NCBI GenBank assembly: GCA_016283195.1
Contig: JAEEML010000002.1
Coordinates: 1 to 18,332, forward strand
From: Deltaproteobacteria bacterium
GTDB lineage: Bacteria > JAEEML01
Length of the DNA: 18,332 bases
Reading direction: 5' to 3'
The position numbers were made by a program, and so were the translations under genes. A model generated the notes under the pieces. The model was not told where the DNA came from and made no database searches. It saw nothing but the letters and a program-made list of their open reading frames with translations. Within the stretch, counting starts at the first letter, position 1; every line of letters starts with the position of its first letter. Shown piece by piece: positions 7,055 to 14,638 of this stretch.

Positions 7055-8718
7055 AAAAAAGCGCCAGGGCAGCACCTAAGGCCAACTCGCTAAAAAGCAC
7101 TTTAGCCTTTATAGCCCCATATATAAGGCCCTATCTGCCTGCTCTTATTGGGCTTTATATTCTCATTGCCTGCTCGGCGCTCCTGGCCCTCCTCTTGCCC
7201 TGGTTCTTTGGGGAGCTTTTAAATAACGCCGCCGAGAAAAATTTTGAATTACTCAACAAAAACGCTGTATTATTATCCATAGTGGTTTTGGCAAGTTCCG
7301 GGCTTTCCTATTTACGCACCAAATTTTACAGCGTTAAAACCGAGCAAATAACGGCGGCACTGCGTCTTATGACCTTCCGCAAAATTCTCACTCTACCCAT
7401 TAGCTTTTTTGATAAAAATCCCGCCGGTGAGCTGCTTTCACGTTTAAATAGCGATGTTGAGGCTTTAAACGAAGCTATAACCAAGGCGCTGGCCCAATTT
7501 TTGCGCCAGGCACTAATGGTGCTGGGCGCTTTATGGCTCCTGGCTACTATTTCTCTTAAGCTGGCCCTTATTATGTTTTTAATCTTTCCGCCTGTGGCTG
7601 TTTTAAGCAAATACCTGGGCCGGAAAATTCGCCATATAGCCTCTAGGCGCCAGAATGAACGCGCTCTGCTTACGGCTTTTGCCGAAGAGAGTTTTGGCCA
7701 GATTAAAGTGCTCAAAGCTTTTGGCCAAGAGGAGGAGCGCGGCCGCCTTTTCACAGAAAAAAACAGCAAACTTATTGAAACTCAGCGCGAGGAGGCACAA
7801 AACAGGGCTATTGCCGTTTCTTTATCATCTTTGGCCATGAACGGAGCACTGATTTTTATCATGTGGTTTGGCGCCCGTGAATTAAACCAAACGGCCGCTT
7901 TTGCCGGCGGCGATTTACTTAAATTCGGCCTCTACGGCCTCTATCTGGCCGGGGCGGTAAGCGGACTTAGCGAAATATATCATGCGCTCGCGCGGGCTGC
8001 TGGAGCTTCTACGCGCCTGGCGGCTATTTTAGCGGAAAATAGTGAAAAGTTTGGCACCCTGGCTCTGCCGAAAAAAGCCGATATAAGCATAAAAGATCTC
8101 TCCTTTAGCTATGAAACCCGCCCGGGCACTATAGTGCTAAAGCAGCTCTCATTTAATATTAAAAGCGGAGAAAGAGTGGCTATCATGGGCCCCTCAGGCG
8201 CCGGCAAAAGCACTCTCGTGGCTTTAATCATGGGCTTTTACCGTCCAGAGGCCGGCAGTATCAAAATCGCGGATAAATCGCTTTATGAATACGACATCGC
8301 CGCCTGGCGCCAAAGCATTGGCCTAGTAACTCAGGAGACAGAGCTTTTTTCCGGCACTATAGCGGATAATATTACTCTTTGGCGCCCATGCCGGCCAAAA
8401 GAACTGGCCGTTCTCTGCCAAAAAGTGGGCCTAAGTGATTTTGTGGCTTCCTTACCGGCCGGCCTTGATACACCTGTCGGCGAACGCGGCCTGGCCCTCT
8501 CCGGCGGCCAGCGGCAGCGCATAGCACTGGCCAGAGCGCTATTCAGCCGGCCCCGCCTTTTAATTTTAGATGAACCGGTAGCCGCTCTCGATGAAAAAAC
8601 CGCCGCCGGCGTATGGGCTTCTTTGGCAGAAATAACCGCCGATACCACAACGCTGCTGATTACACACCATCTGCCAAGCAAACTAAATATAGATAAGATT
8701 ATAGAATTGCCGCTCTAA
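7051..8718 (+). CDS. ABC exporter, fused permease and ATPase (MsbA/ABCB-like half transporter)
   Basis: This 555-residue half-transporter has an N-terminal type I exporter membrane domain (about residues 20-320) with six predicted TM helices and coupling-helix features such as FFDKNPAGELLSRLNSDVEALNEAI. The C-terminal nucleotide-binding domain has Walker A GPSGAGKST near 380, Q-loop TQETELFSG near 428, signature LSGGQRQR near 482, Walker B LLILDEP near 505 with the catalytic Glu, and an H-loop His in LLITHH near 537. It should act as a homodimer, exporting a lipid, drug or peptide. Its ATG overlaps the RND stop by 4 bp, so the two are probably co-expressed and may share a substrate pathway. 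The gene is shorter than MsbA by about 25 residues, mainly at the end. Its stop abuts the convergent neighbour with no intergenic base. Confidence 0.9.
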   Translation: MKKSARAAPKANSLKSTLAFIAPYIRPYLPALIGLYILIACSALLALLLPWFFGELLNNAAEKNFELLNKNAVLLSIVVLASSGLSYLRTKFYSVKTEQITAALRLMTFRKILTLPISFFDKNPAGELLSRLNSDVEALNEAITKALAQFLRQALMVLGALWLLATISLKLALIMFLIFPPVAVLSKYLGRKIRHIASRRQNERALLTAFAEESFGQIKVLKAFGQEEERGRLFTEKNSKLIETQREEAQNRAIAVSLSSLAMNGALIFIMWFGARELNQTAAFAGGDLLKFGLYGLYLAGAVSGLSEIYHALARAAGASTRLAAILAENSEKFGTLALPKKADISIKDLSFSYETRPGTIVLKQLSFNIKSGERVAIMGPSGAGKSTLVALIMGFYRPEAGSIKIADKSLYEYDIAAWRQSIGLVTQETELFSGTIADNITLWRPCRPKELAVLCQKVGLSDFVASLPAGLDTPVGERGLALSGGQRQRIALARALFSRPRLLILDEPVAALDEKTAAGVWASLAEITADTTTLLITHHLPSKLNIDKIIELPL

Positions 8719-9909
8719 CTACCAGCCTATATCTTCGCATCCGCTGGAGATAATGGGATCTTCGGCCGCTGTTTTTCTGGGCACTTTGGGCCACCAGGGA
8801 GTTCTGGCCGCTTTTAAATTATGCGGTTCGGCAAGCTCGCCAGGGCGGGGTAATAAAATATCGACACCCTCTTGGTGACCGGCCGTTAAAAGGCGCTCAA
8901 TCGGCTCCGTCCAGCTATGGCGCGCCAGGTTAAAGAGCCCCCAGTGCACACCCATAAGTGTTTCGCCGCCGGCCATGATATGGGCTTTTACCGCCTGTTC
9001 CGGCCCCATGTGCCAATCCGGCCAATTAGCGTTATATTGACCGATATCAATCATGGTTAAATCAAAGGGCCCAAGGCGCTGGCCAATCTCGCGTATCCCC
9101 GGGAAAAGGCCGCTATCGCCGGAATACCAAACACTGCGATTTTTGCCCTTAAAAGCAAAACCGGCCCAGAGTGTTTTATCGGCTCCGATGGGCCACAGGC
9201 GGCCGGAAGTATGCCGCGCCGGAGTAGCCGTTATAGTAACATTTTTAACATCAAAACTCTCCCACCAGTCTATTTCCTTAATGCGCTCCGGCTTAATACC
9301 CCAATATTTGAGGTGCGCCCCCACACCGAGCGGCACTATAAAACGCACGTTCCAATGCTCCATAGCCTTTATGGTATCATAATCCAAATGGTCATAGTGG
9401 TCGTGCGAGATAATAACCGCATCAATAGGCGGCAAATCATCAAGATCTATTAGTGGGTCATACCAACGCTTAGGCCCTAAAAGCTTAGTCGGCGACGGAC
9501 GCTCGGACCAAATGGGATCAATAAGAAGTGTAGCGCCCTCGATTTCCAGAATAACCGTCGAATGGCCCAGCCAGGTAACTCGCAAATCTTTATACGGTTT
9601 TTGGGCAAAAGATTCTTTAGTAATATGCGCCAAAGAGAGATCATCATCCGCCGGCACGTTATAGGGATTAGACTTAAAGCTCTCTTTAATACTACCCCGC
9701 CAATTATTCTTTAGCGGCAACGGGCCGACAAAGCGGTTATCATACCAAAATTTGGAGGCACTCAAAACCTGGTCGCGGTGCTCTTTATCGGGGCTGCGCC
9801 CCAGACGTTGCCAATTCATAATGAGAAAAGAAACTATAACCCCCAAAACTATTGCAGCAAGCGAAGCGCCAAACAATTGTAATCCGCTCCTTAAATATCC
9901 TTTAGCCAT
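8719..9909 (-). CDS. Membrane-anchored metallo-beta-lactamase-fold hydrolase, NAPE-PLD/UlaG-like
   Basis: With the ATG start (MAKGYLRSG) this is 396 residues; an upstream TTG at 9921 would add four. One TM helix (about residues 13-31) anchors a large domain, probably in the periplasm. The MBL-fold metal ligands are visible: SHDHYDHLD (His169, His171, Asp173, His174), ARHTSGR (His233), YSGDSG (Asp265) and GVHWGLF (His322). The W-L-G-H-S-T-V segment at 113 and the LIDPIWSERPSPTKLLGPKRWYDP region are typical of the NAPE-hydrolysing phospholipase D family. Activity on a phospholipid or N-acyl lipid is therefore plausible, while a plain esterase or lactonase role cannot be excluded. It follows the lytic transglycosylase gene by 12 bp, in a likely two-gene envelope operon. 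Confidence 0.8.
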   Translation of the reverse strand: MAKGYLRSGLQLFGASLAAIVLGVIVSFLIMNWQRLGRSPDKEHRDQVLSASKFWYDNRFVGPLPLKNNWRGSIKESFKSNPYNVPADDDLSLAHITKESFAQKPYKDLRVTWLGHSTVILEIEGATLLIDPIWSERPSPTKLLGPKRWYDPLIDLDDLPPIDAVIISHDHYDHLDYDTIKAMEHWNVRFIVPLGVGAHLKYWGIKPERIKEIDWWESFDVKNVTITATPARHTSGRLWPIGADKTLWAGFAFKGKNRSVWYSGDSGLFPGIREIGQRLGPFDLTMIDIGQYNANWPDWHMGPEQAVKAHIMAGGETLMGVHWGLFNLARHSWTEPIERLLTAGHQEGVDILLPRPGELAEPHNLKAARTPWWPKVPRKTAAEDPIISSGCEDIGW

Positions 9910-9921
9910 ATTTCGTCCCAA

Positions 9922-11517
9922 CTATTCCAAAAGCAATTGATGGAGCCCCGGCAGGCGCAGTTTCTGTCCCACATAGAGTGTCCATTCACGCCCGTGCGAG
10001 CGCTTCTTATTTTTGGCAAAAAGCGCTTTGTTAAGTTGCAAAAGCCGCGCTTTTGTTATGCCAAAACGGCGACAAATCGTGCTCACATTATCACCTTTTC
10101 TAACAGTATAATAGCGAAAAGCGTCTTCGCCCAGTAAAAGAACAATATCGAGCGGCGCAGCCTTTTTCAGCATGGCGGTGAGGTGCTCATCGCTAAGGCG
10201 ATCTACAGTAGGCAGAGCAGCGGAAAGAGCGGAAAAATCCTCATCTTTAGCCATAAGTTGCCACTTGCCGAGCGGCGTTACCCCCAGGGGATAGCGGCGA
10301 TTCATCTTAATGAGCATATCGTAATCGGCCCCGGCCTTCTGGGCCAGCTCTTGCAAACGAATAGCTCCTTCGCCCTCTAAAAGTTTGGGCACATAATTCT
10401 TACGCGGCGGCAAATCATAACCTTTAGCCCGCCGCCAGGCCATCACCATGAGCACCATAACAATGCGCGGCTGGTAGCGATAAGTCTCGGTGGCAATATA
10501 GGTGGGCGTGCTGTAGCGCGTATATTTTAATTCGCGGCAATCACTCTTTTTTTGCCTTTTAAGCGCCTGGGAGACGCGGTAAATGCCGCCGTTATAGGCC
10601 ATAATAGCGCAGGAAAGCGGCGATTTTGTCCACTGAAAAGCTTTTATATTTTCCCTTGTTAGCTCAAAAGCGGCGCGGCTCGCCACCGGCCAGTCAAAGC
10701 GCAAATCTTCGGCCGGGTAAGGATCTTCTTCACCTAGGCGCCTTGCTATGCGGCTAAAGGTAGGGCGCATAAATTGCCACGGCCCGCCGGCCCCGGCCCA
10801 GGAGATGGCATTGGTATTAACCATGCTCTCCACCACCACCAGAGCTTTTAAGGCATCAATAAGGGCTATCTCCCCTGCCTCGGCTTTTAAAGCTTCCGGG
10901 AAATGTTCTAGCGCCTCTTTTTCTATAATGGGAAAATAAATTTCTTCACCGCGATCCAGAGCTTTATGTAACCTAGCCTGAGCCCGGCAGCCGCCATACC
11001 AGGAGATAAACTGCTCTCTCACCCGCACATGAGAAAAAGCCATATCTTCCATATTAAGGGCTGTAAGCGGCGCTAATTTGCCGCTGGGCATAGCAGCCAA
11101 AAGCTCATCAAAAGAGCGAATACAGGGAATTTCGCCGCGCTCCGGCTGCACTATTTCATCAGCTTCGGCGGCTAAGAGGCTATCGGCACTATCACTTTGG
11201 GCATCACTTTGGCCATCGCTTTGGCTATCGGCAAAGTCGCTATCACCATCAGAAAAATCTCTATTTTGGCTATCGAGATCACTTAAAGCATCGTTAGTTT
11301 GCGCTGCAGTATAAGGCGCATCGCTGGCAGAATCATGACTAGAACTTTGGGCGTCAGAAAGCGCATCGCCCTCTTGTTCGCCGGCAGTTTCGCCTGAGCT
11401 CTCAGCCGGCAGATAATTAGTCAGAGTGACTTTTTCCGGCGCCGCCACAGGGCGCGCAGCGGGCTGGCAGCCCCATAAAAGCGTGGACAGTAATAGGTAT
11501 GGCAAATGTTGCTTCAT
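9922..11517 (-). CDS. LysM-containing lytic transglycosylase lipoprotein (MltD-like)
   Basis: This 531-residue lipoprotein has signal LLWG|C (Cys17), then a Ser/Asp/Gln/Ala-rich linker (about residues 38-118) that probably spans the periplasm or lies near the wall. The SLT-type domain (about 205-365) has the catalytic Glu in VVVES (Glu230), followed by AGAGGPWQFM and the MAYNGG segment near 306. The C-terminus holds a LysM domain, YYTVRKGDNVSTICRRFGI...LLQLNKA (about 469-498) with KLRLP at 519-523; a weaker LysM-like segment lies near 387-423. It should cleave glycan strands of peptidoglycan from the outer membrane. A terminator lies 26 bp upstream, so its promoter must overlap that terminator or lie in the batB gene, or it relies on read-through. 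The SD is weak. Confidence 0.85.
   Translation of the reverse strand: MKQHLPYLLLSTLLWGCQPAARPVAAPEKVTLTNYLPAESSGETAGEQEGDALSDAQSSSHDSASDAPYTAAQTNDALSDLDSQNRDFSDGDSDFADSQSDGQSDAQSDSADSLLAAEADEIVQPERGEIPCIRSFDELLAAMPSGKLAPLTALNMEDMAFSHVRVREQFISWYGGCRAQARLHKALDRGEEIYFPIIEKEALEHFPEALKAEAGEIALIDALKALVVVESMVNTNAISWAGAGGPWQFMRPTFSRIARRLGEEDPYPAEDLRFDWPVASRAAFELTRENIKAFQWTKSPLSCAIMAYNGGIYRVSQALKRQKKSDCRELKYTRYSTPTYIATETYRYQPRIVMVLMVMAWRRAKGYDLPPRKNYVPKLLEGEGAIRLQELAQKAGADYDMLIKMNRRYPLGVTPLGKWQLMAKDEDFSALSAALPTVDRLSDEHLTAMLKKAAPLDIVLLLGEDAFRYYTVRKGDNVSTICRRFGITKARLLQLNKALFAKNKKRSHGREWTLYVGQKLRLPGLHQLLLE
11185..11235 (-). repeat. Degenerate 12-bp tandem repeats encoding the Ser/Asp/Gln-rich linker
   Basis: In plus-strand terms units beginning ATC[AG]CTTTGG recur at 11191, 11203 and 11215 with a 12-bp period, then decay. 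They encode QSDGQSDAQSDS in the transglycosylase linker. Unit number may vary between strains by slippage. Confidence 0.6.
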
Positions 11518-11543
11518 GCTAAATAACCCGCCCTGCCCACAGT

Positions 11544-11570
11544 AAAAAAAGCGGCCGAGAAACGGCCCGC
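11544..11570 (-). terminator. Intrinsic terminator of the Bat operon
   Basis: On the minus strand GCGGGCCG, a TTTCT loop and CGGCCGC form a GC-rich stem with one bulged G, followed directly by seven Ts (11550-11544). It starts 5 bp after the batB stop codon. It separates the Bat operon from the transglycosylase gene, whose ATG lies only 26 bp further on. Confidence 0.8.
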
Positions 11571-11574
11571 CGCC

Positions 11575-12627
11575 TTAGAGCAAAAAGGCCAGGCCCAATA
11601 GTAGCACAGCTGGCGCCAAAAAGAACTGATAACCTTCCTGCCATAATTTGCGCATAGTGGAACTCTGCTCTTTGGCTTCAAGATTTACCTTTATATTTTG
11701 GTCATATATGGCCTCAAGATCCATCTCGCCACTCACGGAGCGCACATAGGCGCCGCCGGTCTCCAGAGCTATTTTTTGCAAAATAGTCTCATCGAGAGCG
11801 GTAGTTATCATCTCGCCACGACGGTCGGTTTTAAAGCCGCCCTTTTCTTCCGGAATGGGCGCGCTTTCGTTTTTACCGATGCCAATGGCATAAATTCTCA
11901 CTCCCTCTTCGGCGGCCCGTTTAGCCGCTTCCAGCGGTTTTCCTTCATGATCTTCGCCATCGGTAATCAAAATAATGGCTTTAGACTCGCGCGGCGAATC
12001 TTTGAGCAGATTAGTAGCGCTATCAATAGCGGCGGCGAGCGCCGTGCCGGGAACAGGTATCAAATCGGGAGCCAGTTGGTCTAAAAACATTCTAATGGCT
12101 CCGTAATCCAAAGTGAGCGGACACTCCACAAAAGGTATGCCGGCAAAGGGCACAAGAGCCACCCGGTCGCCATCGAGGCGCTCCAAAAGGTCGCTTATTT
12201 CTCTTTTAGCTCTCGTTAAACGGTTAGGATCGATATCGCCGGCCAGCATGGATCGCGAGACATCCACCACGAGAGCAATATCTACCCCTCGGCGCTCAAT
12301 ATTTTCCAAGCGGTACCCCCACTGTGGGCGAATTAAAGCCAAAGTAGCCAGCCAAATGGCCAAAATAACCAGCATGGCTTTATAAACGGCCCGCCGCCGC
12401 CACTTTAGGGGCATAAGGCGCTCTATGGCCGGCCACTCGGCAAATAAGAGAAGCGCCCGTTTTTTAAAGTAAAAGCCGAGATAATAAATAATCAGCACTA
12501 AAGGCACGACAAAAATCGCGGCGAGATATGTCAGGCTCCCAAAATGCGGCACAATAGAAAGTGTCAGCGCGGTGCCCAGGCCGATAATCAGTAGTAATGC
12601 CACTAAATCGCGCAGTGTAAATCCCAT
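11575..12627 (-). CDS. batB: BatB-like VWA-domain membrane protein
   Basis: This 350-residue protein starts at the ATG that overlaps the upstream TGA (TGATG); a GTG three bases earlier is an alternative and gives 351. Two TM helices lie at about 8-27 and 34-53, a third at 84-101, and one at the C-terminus (about 330-350). The VWA domain between them has the MIDAS motif DVSRSM (about 123-128), the GTALAAAID segment that carries the MIDAS Thr, and LITDGEDHEG. The family sits in the inner membrane and binds a divalent metal and protein partners. In Bacteroides and spirochaete Bat operons its loss weakens aerotolerance or stress survival, but the molecular role is not settled. It is the last gene before the terminator and is translationally coupled to batA. 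Confidence 0.85.
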   Translation of the reverse strand: MGFTLRDLVALLLIIGLGTALTLSIVPHFGSLTYLAAIFVVPLVLIIYYLGFYFKKRALLLFAEWPAIERLMPLKWRRRAVYKAMLVILAIWLATLALIRPQWGYRLENIERRGVDIALVVDVSRSMLAGDIDPNRLTRAKREISDLLERLDGDRVALVPFAGIPFVECPLTLDYGAIRMFLDQLAPDLIPVPGTALAAAIDSATNLLKDSPRESKAIILITDGEDHEGKPLEAAKRAAEEGVRIYAIGIGKNESAPIPEEKGGFKTDRRGEMITTALDETILQKIALETGGAYVRSVSGEMDLEAIYDQNIKVNLEAKEQSSTMRKLWQEGYQFFLAPAVLLLGLAFLL

Positions 12628-13622
12628 CACGGCACCTTCCTGATGAGGGTATTTTGTAAAATAACCGAGAGAATGAGCAAAATGAGGCCGGTAATTAAAA
12701 AAGGCACATAGCGCTCGTTATATTCCATGTGTTCTTTGACTTTTATCTCCACTTTTTCCATCTGGTCGATGAGTTTATATATCTCAGTGAGCGACTTGGT
12801 ATCGGTCGCCCGAAAATAACGCCCGCCAGTCAAAGTGGCCATTTCGGTAAGCGTCTTTTCATCTATATCCACATCTTCATAGCGCACTCTTTTGCCAAAA
12901 ATCGTCTCTTCGATAAAGGGCGCTTTGCCGCGCGTGCCCACTCCCACGGTATAGAGCTTAATACCAAAAGTAGCGGCAATTTCCGCCGCTCTTTTGGGGG
13001 CAATTTCGCCGCTGTTATTTTGGCCATCAGTCAAAAGAATCACCACTTTGCTCTTGGATTCAATCTCCTTTATGCGCTTTACGGCAATCGCCACTGCATC
13101 GCCTATAGCCGTAGCATTGGCCCCGGCATGGCCTATCCCTATATTGTCCAAAAAATTAAGTAAAACGCCATGATCGAGAGTCAGCGGGCACTGCGTAAAG
13201 GCATGCTCGCCAAAAACCACCAGACCGAGGCGGTCGGCCGGGCGGTTTTTCACAAAATTGGCCACCACCTCTTTGGCCACCTCAAGACGCGTCCGCTTGG
13301 TGGTGTCAAATTCCAAATCGCGAGCCTCCATACTGCCGGAAGTATCCAGAGCCAGAATAATATCAATACCGTTGGTTTCCATCTCGCGCAGGGTGTGGCC
13401 GAATTGCGGCCTGGCTAAGGCAATCACCAAAAAGATAAAGGCCAAAACCTCTAACGCAAACGGAATATAAAGCAGGTACCAGCGCCCGCCGCGCCCCGCT
13501 TTTTTGAGGGCCGAAAGGTCGGAAAAACGGATTTTCCCGCCTTTATGCCCCCAAAAAGTTAAGTAAATAGCCGGGATCAAAAGCAAAAGCAGAAAGAAAA
13601 ATTCCCAATTGGCAAAGCGCAT
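12627..13622 (-). CDS. batA: BatA-like VWA-domain membrane protein
   Basis: This 331-residue inner-membrane protein has TM helices at about 7-24 and 52-72 and near the C-terminus (about 305-325). It begins with the FANWEFFFLLLLLIP pattern typical of BatA. The VWA domain has MIDAS motif DTSGSM (93-98), TAIGDA, and LLTDGQNNSG, so all metal-coordinating elements look intact. It shares the CPLTLD segment with the adjacent BatB, consistent with an old duplication. AGAGGA precedes its ATG, and it starts 2 bp after the preceding lipoprotein gene. It probably forms a complex with BatB, controlled by the MoxR ATPase. Confidence 0.85.
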   Translation of the reverse strand: MRFANWEFFFLLLLLIPAIYLTFWGHKGGKIRFSDLSALKKAGRGGRWYLLYIPFALEVLAFIFLVIALARPQFGHTLREMETNGIDIILALDTSGSMEARDLEFDTTKRTRLEVAKEVVANFVKNRPADRLGLVVFGEHAFTQCPLTLDHGVLLNFLDNIGIGHAGANATAIGDAVAIAVKRIKEIESKSKVVILLTDGQNNSGEIAPKRAAEIAATFGIKLYTVGVGTRGKAPFIEETIFGKRVRYEDVDIDEKTLTEMATLTGGRYFRATDTKSLTEIYKLIDQMEKVEIKVKEHMEYNERYVPFLITGLILLILSVILQNTLIRKVP

Positions 13623-13624
13623 TT

Positions 13625-14638
13625 TTAATCCTCTTCCGGCTCCGCTTCGGCCGTCAGCTCACGCGTATCATCAACAAAACGCTTCACTTCGGCGAGCTCT
13701 TCATTGCCGTTTTCTTTTTTAAGCAAAATACCGGCATATTTAACCCGATCAAAAGAGCGCAGCATATTGATAGCCGCCCGCGAGTGCAAATCATCGAGAG
13801 TATTAACTTTATAGAGCACGCTGCTGAGCTCTTCCGTCGTCATATCGGTGGCATTAACTTTAAAGCGGTTTTCCACATATTCTTTCAATATAAACGATAA
13901 GTTAAAGAAATAGTTCCGCTGCTGTTTTTCATCACCCAGCGGGGTATCCAGCAATTTGGCCAGGCGGTCATAGGCTATTTCATGAGCCGGGCGCTTTACC
14001 AATTCGACAGTATCTTTTTTCTTTTTCAGAAAATAAATAATGGCCGCACCGCCGGCGGCTATGATTAAAATTATAACTAAAAGCCATGGAAATTTGGCCG
14101 GCACTTTGGGGAGCGGCTTAAGGTCGCGCAGAGTGAGGCTGCCGCCGTCGGCTATTCTGGAAGCCACATCGAGATATATTTCGGCCGTTTTAGCCGTTAA
14201 AAGCGCACCATTTTCACTGGCGCCGTCACCTGCCTCCAGGGTATCGGAGGCAGCGTCACCGCTATACCACTCCGGGCGGCCGTAATTTATTTCCATAGCC
14301 GGCAAAATATAGGCGCCGCTGATATCAGCCCTAAGTTTATACCAATATTTGGTAATAATACGGCCGGCGACTTCTTGCGGCTCGTCTTTGCCGGCATCGG
14401 TTACTCTAAGGCCCTCTATCTTAGCTCCAAATTGGGGAATATTCACCGTGAGGCGGGCATCGCGGTCCACAGTGACAGTGTATAAAATAGTGTCGTTGGT
14501 GGAGGGGCTCGCATTATCAACCGCCGCTCTGAGTTGCAAAGGCGGCTGCGCCGGCGCAAGTGCCTCTTTGGGCTGCCGGCAGGCAGAGAGACACAGAAGG
14601 CCGGCCACAAGCCATACTAATTTTCCTTTAAAAATCAT
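13625..14638 (-). CDS. BatD-like short lipoprotein with transmembrane helix
   Basis: This 337-residue protein has a lipobox CLSA|C (Cys20) and an N-terminal immunoglobulin-like beta-rich region (about residues 33-160; ASPSTNDTILYTVTVDRDA..). A TM helix at about 183-204 is followed by KKKK, and a helical C-terminal domain (about 215-325) contains AHEIAYDRLAKLL, FFNLSFILKEYVENRF and MTTEELSSVL. This order of beta-rich ectodomain, TM and helical tail resembles BatD/DUF4381-type partners in MoxR-VWA operons, but it is shorter than canonical BatD and has a lipobox. If both the lipid anchor and TM are used, it must stay in the inner membrane with the tail in the cytoplasm. Its start overlaps the upstream stop as ATGA. 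Confidence 0.7.
   Translation of the reverse strand: MIFKGKLVWLVAGLLCLSACRQPKEALAPAQPPLQLRAAVDNASPSTNDTILYTVTVDRDARLTVNIPQFGAKIEGLRVTDAGKDEPQEVAGRIITKYWYKLRADISGAYILPAMEINYGRPEWYSGDAASDTLEAGDGASENGALLTAKTAEIYLDVASRIADGGSLTLRDLKPLPKVPAKFPWLLVIILIIAAGGAAIIYFLKKKKDTVELVKRPAHEIAYDRLAKLLDTPLGDEKQQRNYFFNLSFILKEYVENRFKVNATDMTTEELSSVLYKVNTLDDLHSRAAINMLRSFDRVKYAGILLKKENGNEELAEVKRFVDDTRELTAEAEPEED

Noticed and set aside
9910-9921. TTG start for the MBL hydrolase four codons upstream
   Set aside because: An in-frame ATG follows at 9909 with GGGA at a suitable distance, and the extra residues carry no signal.
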